From: an uncultured Lachnospiraceae bacterium
Lineage (GTDB): Bacteria > Bacillota > Clostridia > Lachnospirales > Lachnospiraceae
Assembly (NCBI GenBank): GCA_934351835.1
Contig: CAKRJP010000011.1
Span: 1 to 64,000 of the forward strand
Reading direction: 5' to 3'
DNA length: 64,000 nt
Below are positions 45,080 to 52,786 of the stretch, piece by piece. The notes beneath the pieces are model-generated. The model was not told the origin of the DNA and made no database searches. It saw nothing but the letters and a program-made list of their open reading frames with translations. The position numbers and the translations under genes were made by a program. Positions within the stretch are counted from its first letter, which is position 1; every line of letters begins with the position of its first letter.

Positions 45080-46006
45080 TTATTCCCCCTTCAGGAACTG
45101 ATTAATATACGCAAAGCTCTCCTGCACATGCAAGTTTTTAATTCCCAGCGCAAAAAAACCGTGAAGTCCGTCCTTGATCCGGTGTACCTCCACTCTATTA
45201 CCAGCCCTTTTTAATCTCTCTCCGTATGCTTCTCCCTCATCTCTTAAAGGATCAAATTCCGATGTCAGTATCAGCGTATCCGGCTGATTCGTAAGGTCCT
45301 CCTCCAAGATCGGTGCAAAGTAAGGATTCTTTTTGTCTGCCTCACTTCCTGCATATAAATCTATATAATCTCGCATCTTTCCGGCCGTCAGAAGATAATC
45401 CTCTCCGTTGGTTCGCACGGAATCAAATGCGGAATGTTCACTGTAATCATTATTCACTGCCGGATAGATCAATATCTGTCTTCTCGGCATGAATTCTCCC
45501 TTATCTCTCGCCATCAGAGATAACGCCGCCGCAAGATTACCTCCTGCGCTGTCACCGATCAGGGTAATATCCTCCTGTCGTATATCCGGCTGTGCAAATA
45601 ATTCTTTTGCCACCTCATAGCAGTCCATCAGGCCGATTGGAAATTTATGCTCCGGTGCCAGTCTGTATTCCACTGCCGCTACCGTCTGTCCCGTGGCCTG
45701 TGCCATGCGCGAACACACACGTTCATAATTCTCCACATGCTCTGTCGCCCAGCCTCCACCGTGAAGGAACAGCATGATCTTTCTTCTTTTGATATGATCC
45801 TTCGCATGGTAAGATTCCTCATCAGGGAAGAATACTTTGACCGGCACCTCATAACCATCGTTATATACTTTCAGATCCATGGTTTTATAAAATATCTTCA
45901 TCGGATCCAGTCGTTTCAGATCAGCCAGTCGTCTGGACACTTCTACGTCGATCCCGTCAAAAGATAACGCTTTTAAAATTGCTTTGGTTGTCTCATTGAT
46001 CGCCAT
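45080..46006 (-). CDS. Alpha/beta-hydrolase esterase (HSL family)
   Basis: 308 residues. The oxyanion motif H-G-G-G-W near 81-85, the nucleophile elbow G-D-S-A-G-G-N near 154-160, E-F-D-P-L-R-D with the aspartate, and a late histidine in D-G-L-H-G-F form a complete Ser-Asp-His triad of the hormone-sensitive lipase type. It hydrolyses short acyl or acetyl esters in the cytoplasm. It is paired with the acyltransferase/membrane protein three bases downstream. Confidence 0.9.
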   Translation of the reverse strand: MAINETTKAILKALSFDGIDVEVSRRLADLKRLDPMKIFYKTMDLKVYNDGYEVPVKVFFPDEESYHAKDHIKRRKIMLFLHGGGWATEHVENYERVCSRMAQATGQTVAAVEYRLAPEHKFPIGLMDCYEVAKELFAQPDIRQEDITLIGDSAGGNLAAALSLMARDKGEFMPRRQILIYPAVNNDYSEHSAFDSVRTNGEDYLLTAGKMRDYIDLYAGSEADKKNPYFAPILEEDLTNQPDTLILTSEFDPLRDEGEAYGERLKRAGNRVEVHRIKDGLHGFFALGIKNLHVQESFAYINQFLKGE

Positions 46007-46111
46007 ATTTGTTCTTTCCTCATAATCAAATTTTCAGTCATTCTATTATATGTTACCACTATAGTGAAAACCGCACAACCTAAAAAGGCTCGCATCAGCT
46101 TTTTAAACGGC

Positions 46112-46150
46112 AAAAAACGGAAACAAACTCTGATCAAGCTGTTCCCGTTT
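46112..46150 (-). terminator. Rho-independent terminator of the sucrose operon
   Basis: On the minus strand an 11-bp stem (46140-46150 with 46115-46125, one G-U pair) and a 14-base loop are followed by a T-run. It lies 32 bases after the sucrose-6-phosphate hydrolase stop codon. Confidence 0.75.
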
Positions 46151-46181
46151 CTGCCATTCAAATTTTTATATAAAAATTCTC

Positions 46182-47606
46182 TTATGAAATTCTCGCCAGT
46201 ATAATTTCTGCCCCTGGTGCCTTAACACTGATTCCATATTTCTTCGGATAATACCTGGTGGAAAATACATATTCTCCATCATTTACAAACACTTCTACCG
46301 ATGAAATATCTGTAAGTATTCTTAAGTTCTTTACTTCTTCTATTTCTGCATATCGAAGATACCTTCCCGCAGAGACTCCCGATTTCTCCGGATGTTTAAA
46401 CCGCATCTGAAATCTTCCATCTTTATACTCTAATACCAGTTCATCCGCCAGAACAACTTCAAACTGATTTTTATGTATTCCTTCGATCAAAGTCTCCTGC
46501 AACGGATTTCCGATTTCTGCCAGATAGTCCTTTGCATTGATTTCATCATGCTTCTTCTCTTCCAGTTCCCGGATTGGACGCTGACAGATCTTGCCATCTT
46601 TTACATAAATCTCTCTCGGAAAAGTAAAACAGTGCTGCCATCCATCTTCAATTGTAAGATTTGTATATTCCTCGCAATCCGGCATTCCCATCCAACTGAT
46701 ATGGATTCTTCTGCCATCTTCTGTCTCAAAACTCTGCGGTGCATAATAGTCAAATCCATAGTCCCACAGCTTATATTCCGAAAGTTTATAGTTTCCAAAG
46801 ATATCTCCGTCTATCTCAAAGTATCCAGACTGGTAAACATTTCTGTCATCCCATACGCTGCCTTCTAAGCCTTGTACAGAGGTTGAAAGAATTTTCTTCC
46901 CGTCTATTTCAAAGTAATCCGGACATTCCCACATATACCCAAACGGCTCTTCGGATTCGATACGGCTTTTGAATCTCCAGTTCATTTTATCTTCTGATTC
47001 AAAAATCAGCACCTGACCAACATCTTCTTTTGTTCTGGCACCCTGTACCATATAGTAGGTATCATCTTCTTTCCATACCTTTGGGTCACGCACATGGCAG
47101 GTCAGATCCTGTGGGTAATCAGTGTTACGCATCAGCTCCTTTTTATGTTCAAAGTGAACCCCATCTTTGCTGGTCACCAGCACCGTATTTCCTTCGCGAC
47201 CGTTTGTGATGTAATCATAATCACCATCTTCCAGTTTTACATTTCCGGTATAATACAGGTACATTACGCCATCTTCGATAAATGCCGATCCGGAATAAAC
47301 TCCGTGACAGTCAAACGGCTGATCCGGATACAGGGCCGTTCCCTGATATTCCCAGTCAATCATATTTTGGCTGATATAGTGCCCCCACATCTTCACGCCG
47401 CCTTCTGCGTTAAACGGAGAGTACTGAAAAAATGCATGATACACTCCCCGAAACTGGCAAAGTCCATTCGGATCGTTTAACCAGCCCACCGGAGGCATCA
47501 GATGAAGCTTCTCACGAAAACTCTCCTTTGCACCTTTTTCTTTTGCTGCCATATTCTGCTCTGCTGTTTCTACTAATTTCACAAGATCTCTTGTTAACGC
47601 ATTCAT
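46182..47606 (-). CDS. scrB: Sucrose-6-phosphate hydrolase (GH32)
   Basis: 474 residues. GH32 motifs are complete: W-L-N-D-P-N-G with the nucleophile aspartate, F-R-G-V-Y-H-A-F-F-Q-Y, V-R-D-P-K-V and E-C-P-D with the acid/base glutamate, plus a C-terminal beta-sandwich. It splits sucrose-6-phosphate, the product of PTS uptake, into glucose-6-phosphate and fructose. GTGGAG precedes the start. It lies 50 bases after the PTS gene and under the same LacI-type control. Confidence 0.93.
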   Translation of the reverse strand: MNALTRDLVKLVETAEQNMAAKEKGAKESFREKLHLMPPVGWLNDPNGLCQFRGVYHAFFQYSPFNAEGGVKMWGHYISQNMIDWEYQGTALYPDQPFDCHGVYSGSAFIEDGVMYLYYTGNVKLEDGDYDYITNGREGNTVLVTSKDGVHFEHKKELMRNTDYPQDLTCHVRDPKVWKEDDTYYMVQGARTKEDVGQVLIFESEDKMNWRFKSRIESEEPFGYMWECPDYFEIDGKKILSTSVQGLEGSVWDDRNVYQSGYFEIDGDIFGNYKLSEYKLWDYGFDYYAPQSFETEDGRRIHISWMGMPDCEEYTNLTIEDGWQHCFTFPREIYVKDGKICQRPIRELEEKKHDEINAKDYLAEIGNPLQETLIEGIHKNQFEVVLADELVLEYKDGRFQMRFKHPEKSGVSAGRYLRYAEIEEVKNLRILTDISSVEVFVNDGEYVFSTRYYPKKYGISVKAPGAEIILARIS

Positions 47607-47656
47607 TATTATATAACTCCACTAATTATTACTTCTCTAATATCACTTTTCTAATA

Positions 47657-49576
47657 TTATTTTTCTAGTTTCAAAACAACATCTGATGTTGTAATATTTC
47701 CCGGCTCTGCCTTAGCGACATTAGTAAATTCATCTGTATTTGTCAGGATCATCATGGTTGTTGCCGGATGTCCCGCACTCTTAATCTCATTAAGATCTGC
47801 CTCGATCAGTACATCACCTTTTTTTACTTTATCGCCATCAGAAACTTTCTTTGTAAACCCTTTTCCTTCCATTTTTACAGTATCGATACCGATGTGGATC
47901 AGAAGTTCAGCTCCGGCTTCTGTTGTAATTCCTACTGCATGGCCGGTGTCAAATATGCTTGATATCTCACCATCACACGGTGCCACAAAGATTCCATCTT
48001 CCGGCTCTACAGCTACAGTTGTTCCAAGCATCTCAGAAGCAAATGACTCATCTGCCACATCTTTTGTCGGAAGAATCGTACCGTTTACAGTGCTGCACAG
48101 TTCTTCCGAATTCTTTGCTGCTTCATCATCGACAGAGTCCATACCGTTATCCATATTTTTTTCTGCATCTACATTTTCTGCAGTCTGCACTGCAGGTTCC
48201 ACATCTTTATAGATTAAGAAAGAGATTACAAATGCTACACCCACTGCGATCACCATCTCAATCAAATACTGGAGCGGTTGATTCAAACAAAGCAGAATTC
48301 CAAAAATACCTGTCACTCCCGTTCCTTTTGCTCCAAGATGTACCAGCGATGCATATAATGCTCCGCATCCTCCACCGATACATCCGGCAACGAATGGTTT
48401 GAAGAATCTTAAATTCACACCGAAAATTGCCGGCTCTGTAATTCCCATAAATGCACTGAGTGATGACGGAAGGGCCAGAGATTTAATCTTCTTATTTTTT
48501 GATTTCACTCCAACTGCCAGAGCCGCAGCTCCCTGTGCTACGTTTGCTGCGCTGGCAAGCGGAAGCCAGTAAGTCACACCGTATTTAGCAAGCTGACCGA
48601 TATCAATGGCTGTGTACATCTGATGGATACCCGTAACAACCGTTGGCGCATACAAAGTTCCCATCACCAGACTTCCAAGTCCAAGTGGCAGTGTCAACAT
48701 CCACTGAATTGCACCAAGGACTGCATTTTCAGCCCATACAAAGACAGGTCCTACAATAGATAATGTCAGATAGCCAGTGACAAATACGCTGACCAGAGGT
48801 GTCACAAACAAATCTAAGACCTCCGGCACAATCTTATGTAATTTCTTCTCTAAGACAGATAAGATCCAGACTGCGATGATAACCGGGATGACATGTCCCT
48901 GATATCCTACCATGTCAATGTGGAACAATCCGCCAAATACACTCTGTGTCTGCTGTACACCTTCTGTTGCTACGGTGTATGCATTCTGCAGAGACGGGTG
49001 GATCATAATCATACCAATTACTGCACCCAGGTACTGGTTCGCACCAAAAGCTTTTGCTGCTGAAAATGCAATCAGGATCTGTAAAAATGTATAAGCAATG
49101 TTACTGAACAGATTCGCAAATACATAAATTGAACCCTGTGTATTAATATGTAAAAATCCATTACTGTTCATAAAGTCCAGAGAATTCATGATTCCCATTA
49201 AGAATCCGCTGGCTACGATTGCCGGAATGATCGGTACAAAGATGTCTCCCAAAAGCTTGATTGCTCTCATAAACCAGTTCTGCTTCTCGGCTGCTGCTTT
49301 CTTCGCCTCATCCTTGGAACTTGCTGTAATACCCGCAATCTTTATAAATTCATCAAACACCTTATTTACCGTTCCTGTTCCCAGAATGATCTGGAGCTGT
49401 CCGGATGCCTCAAATACACCCTTTACTCCATCTACATTTTCCAGTTCTTCTTTCTTCACCTTACTGTTGTCTGCAATCACAAGACGAAGTCTTGTTGCAC
49501 AATGTGCTGCAGATGCTATGTTCTTACTTCCACCGACATCATTTAAAATAGCCTTCGCGGTCTTTTTGTAATCCAT
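47657..49576 (-). CDS. scrA: Sucrose-type PTS transporter, EIIBCA in one chain
   Basis: About 639 residues. The EIIB domain has the phosphocysteine C26 (A-A-H-C-A-T-R-L-R), the EIIC part has about ten hydrophobic helices with G-I-T-E-P-A-I-F-G, an acidic linker follows, and the EIIA domain has L-L-I-H-I-G-I-D-T-V with the phosphohistidine near 561. Order B-C-A matches the beta-glucoside/sucrose family; sucrose is inferred from the linked scrB and LacI regulator. The ATG at 49576 has GGAAGGAG upstream. Confidence 0.92.
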   Translation of the reverse strand: MDYKKTAKAILNDVGGSKNIASAAHCATRLRLVIADNSKVKKEELENVDGVKGVFEASGQLQIILGTGTVNKVFDEFIKIAGITASSKDEAKKAAAEKQNWFMRAIKLLGDIFVPIIPAIVASGFLMGIMNSLDFMNSNGFLHINTQGSIYVFANLFSNIAYTFLQILIAFSAAKAFGANQYLGAVIGMIMIHPSLQNAYTVATEGVQQTQSVFGGLFHIDMVGYQGHVIPVIIAVWILSVLEKKLHKIVPEVLDLFVTPLVSVFVTGYLTLSIVGPVFVWAENAVLGAIQWMLTLPLGLGSLVMGTLYAPTVVTGIHQMYTAIDIGQLAKYGVTYWLPLASAANVAQGAAALAVGVKSKNKKIKSLALPSSLSAFMGITEPAIFGVNLRFFKPFVAGCIGGGCGALYASLVHLGAKGTGVTGIFGILLCLNQPLQYLIEMVIAVGVAFVISFLIYKDVEPAVQTAENVDAEKNMDNGMDSVDDEAAKNSEELCSTVNGTILPTKDVADESFASEMLGTTVAVEPEDGIFVAPCDGEISSIFDTGHAVGITTEAGAELLIHIGIDTVKMEGKGFTKKVSDGDKVKKGDVLIEADLNEIKSAGHPATTMMILTNTDEFTNVAKAEPGNITTSDVVLKLEK

Positions 49577-49609
49577 GTCTGTCTCCTTCCTTTCTTTTAG
49601 CCCATAATG

Positions 49610-49623
49610 TGTAATCGTTTTCA
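49610..49623 (-). promoter_or_regulatory. cre / LacI-family operator before the sucrose operon
   Basis: The minus-strand bases TGAAAACGATTACA fit the catabolite-responsive element TGWAANCGNTNWCA at every position and form an imperfect palindrome with a central CG, as LacI-family proteins prefer. The site sits just downstream of the -10 box, so binding of CcpA or the linked LacI regulator would block transcription. Confidence 0.7.
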
Positions 49624-49637
49624 CATTTCTTGATTTT

Positions 49638-49666
49638 ATGATAAGAAAAAAAATGCCATTTGTAAA
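49638..49666 (-). promoter_or_regulatory. Sucrose operon promoter
   Basis: On the minus strand TTTACA (49666-49661) and TATCAT (49643-49638) are 17 bases apart. The start codon of the PTS gene is about 60 bases downstream. Confidence 0.65.
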
Positions 49667-49756
49667 GATGACATTTTTACTGATATTTCCTATTCATTTT
49701 TGTATAAATATACCAAAGACCGGATTTTCCGCCCCAGCCTGGTAAACGTTAAATTT

Positions 49757-50728
49757 TTATGGCTCCAGTCCCACCAGACGACAACCCAGTTTCATCTCAA
49801 TCGGCAGATTTTCACCCCGATCTATAGCATCCAGCAGAAGCTCCGCGCCTCTGATCCCACTGGTCATGTAACCAAAATGTATGGTTGGTATCCCACCGGT
49901 CACTGCTTTTAACAGCTGATTATCACCAAATCCTGTAATACGGATCTTATCAGATTTTCCACAATCGTGTAATGCCCCTATTGCCCCTGCTGCAATCGTA
50001 TCTGTAGCGCAAGATATGATATCGATATCACTTTTTTCATGTAAGAGTTTCATAGTTTCTTCATAACCTGATGCTGTACTGAACTGTGCCGTACGTTTGT
50101 AATCTTCTTTTAATTCATATCCGGCACTCTTTAAGCCTGCACGGAATCCATCTTCCCTGGCAACTCCTACCGCTTTATCCTCTCTCGTTACGCCAATATA
50201 AGCAATTTCCCCTTTACCGGCCTTTGCCACAGCATATCCCATCAACTTTCCGGCACCATAGTCATCATGATAGATACAATTTGCGTACTTTGTATGCTGT
50301 CCGATCACCACCACCGGAACCTTAGACTCCTTAAAGAATCTCCTGTGTTCCGCTGTGATCATGGTTCCCACAAGAACAATACCGTCCACCGGATAATTCT
50401 CAAACAAACGCATATATTCAATTTCTTTTGCCGGCGTATTGTCCGTTCCTGCCAGAAGCATCTGGTAATTCCTCTCAGACAGAACTTTTTCAATCCCTGC
50501 AGTCACACGGCTGATGGATTCGGAATTAATCTTCGGAACAACCACCCCCACCAGAGATGCTTTCTTGGTACGAAGCATCCTTGCCTGCGCCGATGGCTGA
50601 TAGCCTGTCTCCTCTATCACCTTACGAATCTGTTCTTTCTTCTCTTCACTGATATAACCACCATTCAAATATCTGGACACTGCCGCGCTGGATACTCCCG
50701 CCAGCTTTGCAATTTCTTTAATCGTCAT
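49757..50728 (-). CDS. LacI-family repressor of sucrose genes
   Basis: About 323 residues: N-terminal HTH (T-I-K-E-I-A-K-L-A-G-V-S-S-A-A-V-S-R-Y-L-N-G-G) and a periplasmic-binding-protein-like ligand domain (V-V-V-P-K-I, then G-F-G-D-N-Q). The ATG at 50728 is preferred over a TTG 18 bases upstream; AAAGGA lies before it. It is placed directly upstream of the PTS and hydrolase genes, so it is the likely ScrR-type repressor; the ligand is not shown by sequence. Confidence 0.9.
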   Translation of the reverse strand: MTIKEIAKLAGVSSAAVSRYLNGGYISEEKKEQIRKVIEETGYQPSAQARMLRTKKASLVGVVVPKINSESISRVTAGIEKVLSERNYQMLLAGTDNTPAKEIEYMRLFENYPVDGIVLVGTMITAEHRRFFKESKVPVVVIGQHTKYANCIYHDDYGAGKLMGYAVAKAGKGEIAYIGVTREDKAVGVAREDGFRAGLKSAGYELKEDYKRTAQFSTASGYEETMKLLHEKSDIDIISCATDTIAAGAIGALHDCGKSDKIRITGFGDNQLLKAVTGGIPTIHFGYMTSGIRGAELLLDAIDRGENLPIEMKLGCRLVGLEP

Positions 50729-50817
50729 GTTATCTAGTCCTTTCAAAAGAGACGAAGTTTAACTCCGCCCCAGTTCCTTTTCTATCGTCTCTATCGTCAT
50801 TAATTCTTCTTTAGGAA

Positions 50818-50846
50818 ATTATACCATCCGGCACTACAATTGTCAG
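50818..50846 (-). promoter_or_regulatory. Promoter of the LacI-family regulator gene
   Basis: On the minus strand CTGACA (50846-50841) and a perfect TATAAT (50823-50818) are 17 bases apart, about 90 bases upstream of the start codon. The leader contains a GACGATAGA direct repeat of unknown meaning. Confidence 0.7.
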
Positions 50847-50861
50847 TATATAATATAAAAT

Positions 50862-50911
50862 GAACAGCTATATGCAGACCGTCCATTGTCGCCCATTGCA
50901 AATAGCTGTTC
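50862..50911 (-). terminator. Terminator after the ABC exporter operon, usable on both strands
   Basis: Arms GAACAGCTAT..TGCA and TGCA..ATAGCTGTTC form a long stem around a roughly 22-base loop. The minus strand continues with ATTTTATA and the plus strand with CTCTTTTTT, so it could end transcripts from either side. It follows the exporter stop codon at 50959. Confidence 0.75.
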
Positions 50912-50958
50912 TCTTTTTTATTTATTACGTTTCTTTGTGAATATTATTATTGCTTATC

Positions 50959-52785
50959 CTAGGCCGTCTCCTCAAACTGTGAATTGTAGAGATCTGCATA
51001 GAATCCGCCTTTTGCCAACAGTTCATCATGATTTCCATGCTCCACGATATCTCCGTCTTTCATAACAAGGATCATATCGGCATTTCGGATTGTTGACAGA
51101 CGATGTGCAATGATGAAACTTGTTCGTCCTTCCATCAACGTATCCATCGCTTTCTGGATCTGCACTTCTGTACGCGTATCTACAGAACTTGTGGCCTCAT
51201 CAAGGATCAGTATCTTCGGATCTGCAAGGATTGCCCTGGCAATCGTAAGAAGTTGTTTCTGTCCCTGAGATACATTGCTTGCCTCTTCGTTCAATTCCAT
51301 ATCATAACCACCCGGAAGTGTCTGTACAAAACGATGGACTCTGGCTGCTTTTGCTGCTGCCACAACATCCTCATGAGTCGCATCTAATTTACCATAACGA
51401 ATATTGTCTTCAATACTTCCCTTAAATAACCAGGTGTCCTGAAGTACCATACCAAAAATCTGGCGGATATCTCCACGTTTAAAGTCCCGGATATCGTGTC
51501 CATCTACTTTAATGCTTCCACCATTTAACTCATAGAATCTCATCAGCAGTTTGACCATAGTCGTTTTACCTGCACCCGTCGGACCTACGATAGCTATCTT
51601 CTGGCCGGGTTCTACTTTGGCACTGAAATCATGAATGATCACATGGTCTGGATTGTAACCAAATTTTACATGGTCAAATTCCACACGACTCTCTAAACTT
51701 TCCACCGGAACTACATTTTCCTGCGTCTGTATTTCTTCCTCTTCCTCCAGGAATTCGAAAACTCTCTCTGCTGCCGCTGCCGTTGACTGTAACATATTTG
51801 TCACCTGTGCCACCTGCTGGATCGGCTGCGTGAACTGTCTTACATACTGGATAAATGACTGGATATCTCCGACTTCAATGGAGCCTTTGATTGTAAGGTA
51901 TCCTCCGAAAATTACCACTGCCACATATCCCAGATTTCCTACAAAGGACATAATCGGCATCATAATTCCTGATAAAAACTGAGATTTCCATGCAGACTGA
52001 TACAACATATCATTGTCTCTGTCAAATGTCTCAATGACATCTTCTTCTTTGTTAAATGCTTTTACAATATTGAGTCCGCCGTAGATTTCTTCTACCTGTC
52101 CATTGACGTGTCCTAAGTATTCCTGCTGATTTTTAAAGTATTTCTGAGATCTCTTTACAATCAAAGAAATAAACAGCATAGATACCGGAAGAATCAAAAG
52201 TGCGATAATGGTCATCAAAGGACTAATACTCAACATCATCACAAGCACACCAATGATCGTCGTCACCGAAGTAATAAGCTGTGTCGCGCTCTGGTTCAAA
52301 CTCTGGCTTAATGTATCCACATCATTGGTGATACGTGATAAGATTTCACCATGAGTCATCTTATCAAAATAATTCATCGGCAGACGATCAATTTTCTCTG
52401 AGATTTCTTTACGCAGACGATAGGTCAGTTTCTGAGAAATCCCCGTCATAATATACCCCTGAATGAAGGAGAATAACGCGCTCGCAATATAGAGTGCCAG
52501 CAGTATTATCATAATATGACCGATCTTGGTGAAATCAATGCCGCTTCCTCCGGACACTTTACTGATCAGTCCATTGTAAATCTCAGTAGTCGCTTTTCCA
52601 AGCACCTTCGGTCCTACAATATTAAAAATTGTACTTCCTATTGCAAATATCACAACGAATACCAGTGCTATTTTATACCGGCTTAAATATCCCATTAATT
52701 TTCTGATAGTTCCTTTAAAATCTTTGGCCTTTTCGCCCGATCCCATGCCACCTCGCATCGGTCCTCTTCTTCCCGGTCCCGGCAT
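50959..52785 (-). CDS. ABC exporter half-transporter, second gene
   Basis: About 608 residues: six hydrophobic helices in the first 330 residues, then an ATPase domain with Walker A G-P-T-G-A-G-K-T, signature V-S-Q-G-Q-K-Q (the usual LSGGQ is degenerate), Walker B I-L-I-L-D-E-A-T and an H-loop A-H-R-L. TAAGGAGGTGG precedes the ATG at 52785, which starts one base after the upstream stop. Together with the upstream gene it forms a heterodimeric multidrug-type exporter. Confidence 0.9.
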   Translation of the reverse strand: MPGPGRRGPMRGGMGSGEKAKDFKGTIRKLMGYLSRYKIALVFVVIFAIGSTIFNIVGPKVLGKATTEIYNGLISKVSGGSGIDFTKIGHIMIILLALYIASALFSFIQGYIMTGISQKLTYRLRKEISEKIDRLPMNYFDKMTHGEILSRITNDVDTLSQSLNQSATQLITSVTTIIGVLVMMLSISPLMTIIALLILPVSMLFISLIVKRSQKYFKNQQEYLGHVNGQVEEIYGGLNIVKAFNKEEDVIETFDRDNDMLYQSAWKSQFLSGIMMPIMSFVGNLGYVAVVIFGGYLTIKGSIEVGDIQSFIQYVRQFTQPIQQVAQVTNMLQSTAAAAERVFEFLEEEEEIQTQENVVPVESLESRVEFDHVKFGYNPDHVIIHDFSAKVEPGQKIAIVGPTGAGKTTMVKLLMRFYELNGGSIKVDGHDIRDFKRGDIRQIFGMVLQDTWLFKGSIEDNIRYGKLDATHEDVVAAAKAARVHRFVQTLPGGYDMELNEEASNVSQGQKQLLTIARAILADPKILILDEATSSVDTRTEVQIQKAMDTLMEGRTSFIIAHRLSTIRNADMILVMKDGDIVEHGNHDELLAKGGFYADLYNSQFEETA

Positions 52786-52786
52786 C

